14,158 nucleotides of DNA from an uncultured Phaeodactylibacter sp. (GTDB lineage Bacteria > Bacteroidota > Bacteroidia > Chitinophagales > Saprospiraceae): assembly GCA_913062745.1 (NCBI GenBank), contig CAJXXJ010000030.1, positions 1 through 14,158 on the forward strand. The letters are read 5' to 3'. Both the position numbers and the translations under genes were made by a program. Shown one piece after another: positions 12,813 through 14,158 of the stretch (position 1 is the stretch's first letter; each line of letters begins with the position of its first letter). The notes beneath the pieces are model-generated. The model was not told the origin of the DNA and made no database searches. It was given only the letters and a program-made list of their open reading frames with translations.

Positions 12813-14158
12813 CTACCGGTTTAGTGCCCGGCTGGTTTTTTCCACCACTCTTCCCAGCGGCAGTACAAAGTTGTCTTCCAGCCGGATATCGCTGCTGGAG
12901 GCGCCGATCCGCAAGGTGTACGTGCCGGCTTCCGCCACCCAGGCCGATTGCTTTTCGTCAAAGGAAGCCAAATCTTTTAAACTCAGCTTGAATACGAGGG
13001 TTTGAGATTGGCCGGGCTGCAGCAAGCGTGTTTTGGCAAAGCCTTTTAGTTCCTGCACCGGTTTGGGCATACTTTTGCCGGGGGCAGAAAGATACAACTG
13101 GGCAATTTCCCGGCCGGGATATTCCCCTTCATTTGTAACGATTAATTTAACCATCAGCTCGTCTTGCATCGTGTCCTGGCTGATTTTCAGGCTGCTGTAG
13201 CCAAAAGCGGTGTACGACTGGCCGTAGCCAAATTCATAGGCCGGCTCAACGGAAGCTTTGTCAAAGGCGCGGTAACCGACGAACACGCCTTCATCGTATT
13301 CGATCTCTGCATTTCGGTACTGCGTGAAGCCCATGTCCACGGGTTCGCCAAATGCTTTGCCCGGAAATCCTGCGGAAGTGGGGTCATCCTCGAATCGCTT
13401 TGGGAAAGTCATAGGCAGTTTGCCGCAAGGCGACACCCCACCGATCAGCAGGCTGCTGATGGCATAGCCCGCTTCCTGCCCGGGCAGCCACGCCAGCAGG
13501 ATGGCATCCACCTGGTTGCGCCAGGAGGCTACATCAACCGGGCCGCCAACGTTGAGTACCACCACCACCTTTTTGCCTTGTTGGTGGAAGGCCCGGGAAA
13601 TGCGCTCCAGCATCGTTTTTTCGGTTTCTGTCAGGTAAAAATCCTCTCCCATTTTCCGGTCTTCAAACTCGCCGGAAATACGGCCGATGGTGAGAATGGC
13701 AACATCGGTGCGTTCGGCAGCAGCTATGATGGCCTCTTCTTTCATCGCCATTTCCGGAATTTGCTGCTGCGGAAGGAAGAAGAGCTCGTTTTTGGGCAGC
13801 TTCGCCCGTTCCGCTTTCAGGTACTCAGCGTACAGGCGCCTAAGCTCATCATCGCTGAGCAGGGTGTTGCCTTTCATCCCCTCAATGAGCGATACCGTGT
13901 AAGCCTCGTTAACATCTCCGCTGCCGGTGCCGCCGGCAATAAGCTCATAGCTGCGGTTGCCGAAAACCGCAGCGCGTGTCCCTTTTGGCAGCGGGAGCGC
14001 CTGATTGGTATTGCGCAGCAGCACCATGCCTTCCATGGCTGCCTGCCGGGCAGTATTGGCGTGGGCCTTCAGCTGAGCTTCGTTGGTCGGGGATTGGCCG
14101 GCAAAAGACGGGCACCGGCGTATGGTATTGAGGAGGTCCTCTATATTCCGGTCGAGCA
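12813..14158 (-). CDS. Glycoside hydrolase family 3 (beta-glucosidase-like), 5' end outside the window
   Basis: The frame is open to the window edge, beginning with LDRNIEDLLNTIRRCPSF, so the catalytic N-terminal barrel is cut off. The visible 447 residues include the linker, the GH3 C-terminal alpha/beta domain (from about MEGMVLLRNTNQALPLP, including the SGEFEDR segment that usually carries the general acid/base, and LLAWLPGQEAGYAISSLLIGG), and a fibronectin-III-like domain at the C-terminus (about the last 115 residues, TNEGEYPGREIAQLYL to the end). Enzymes of this kind remove terminal beta-linked glucose, xylose or similar sugars from oligosaccharides; the exact sugar cannot be decided without the N-terminal domain. 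Export is likely for this family but its signal peptide would lie outside the window. The stop codon is at 12813-12815, followed by the bidirectional terminator. Confidence 0.93.
   Translation of the reverse strand, partial: LDRNIEDLLNTIRRCPSFAGQSPTNEAQLKAHANTARQAAMEGMVLLRNTNQALPLPKGTRAAVFGNRSYELIAGGTGSGDVNEAYTVSLIEGMKGNTLLSDDELRRLYAEYLKAERAKLPKNELFFLPQQQIPEMAMKEEAIIAAAERTDVAILTIGRISGEFEDRKMGEDFYLTETEKTMLERISRAFHQQGKKVVVVLNVGGPVDVASWRNQVDAILLAWLPGQEAGYAISSLLIGGVSPCGKLPMTFPKRFEDDPTSAGFPGKAFGEPVDMGFTQYRNAEIEYDEGVFVGYRAFDKASVEPAYEFGYGQSYTAFGYSSLKISQDTMQDELMVKLIVTNEGEYPGREIAQLYLSAPGKSMPKPVQELKGFAKTRLLQPGQSQTLVFKLSLKDLASFDEKQSAWVAEAGTYTLRIGASSSDIRLEDNFVLPLGRVVEKTSRALNR

Noticed and set aside
1..14158. 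CRISPR array, tRNA, rRNA, insertion sequence or attachment site
   Set aside because: I found no regularly spaced repeats, no cloverleaf or rRNA-like sequence, no transposase and no flanking terminal repeats.

Overview
The window most likely comes from a member of the Bacteroidota, probably a Saprospiria/Lewinella-like lineage. The grounds are a Bacteroidota-type promoter (TAnnTTTG -7 box with a TTTG-type -33 box) at glyA and another TAnnTTTG box in front of the prenyltransferase gene, the lack of a need for strong Shine-Dalgarno sequences, a C-terminal domain resembling the type IX secretion (T9SS) sorting signal, a LytTR response regulator near a TPR/HisKA_2 sensor kinase, and moderate GC (about 53% where counted). 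This placement is inference; there is no rRNA in the window.

Bases 1-3612 form a stress block on the minus strand. Read in its own direction it runs hsp20, a two-domain universal stress protein (USP), a small membrane protein, a second two-domain USP, and a GCS2-type glutamate-cysteine-ligase-like protein. The two transcription starts inferred here (before hsp20 and before the membrane protein gene) share one upstream architecture: two TGTCA boxes exactly 22 bp apart, placed at exactly the same distance from a TTTG box. The first ~130 bases are far more GC-rich (about 77%) and carry an unrelated PurL-like signature on the plus strand, so the GCS2-like gene appears to break at a junction.

Bases 3719-5209 hold glyA (minus strand), with a clear intrinsic terminator whose T-tract touches the hsp20 upstream boxes, and a good promoter bracketed by a perfect 9-bp inverted repeat.

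Bases 5466-8917 (plus strand) carry a secreted purple-acid-phosphatase-like metallophosphoesterase with a T9SS-like C-terminus, a long-chain polyprenyl diphosphate synthase (probably for the menaquinone side chain), and a LytTR response regulator.

Bases 8925-12452 hold an unrecognised 484-aa helical protein (minus strand), convergent with the response regulator, and a divergently transcribed TPR-HisKA_2 sensor kinase. The kinase reading frame is interrupted by one in-frame TAG just before its transmembrane segment. Regulator and kinase are a plausible cognate pair.

Bases 12453-12812 have no protein gene but contain three perfect hairpins, a 9-bp direct repeat, and a promoter-like site pointing toward a strong terminator. 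This could be a small RNA gene. The window ends inside a glycoside hydrolase family 3 gene (minus strand).
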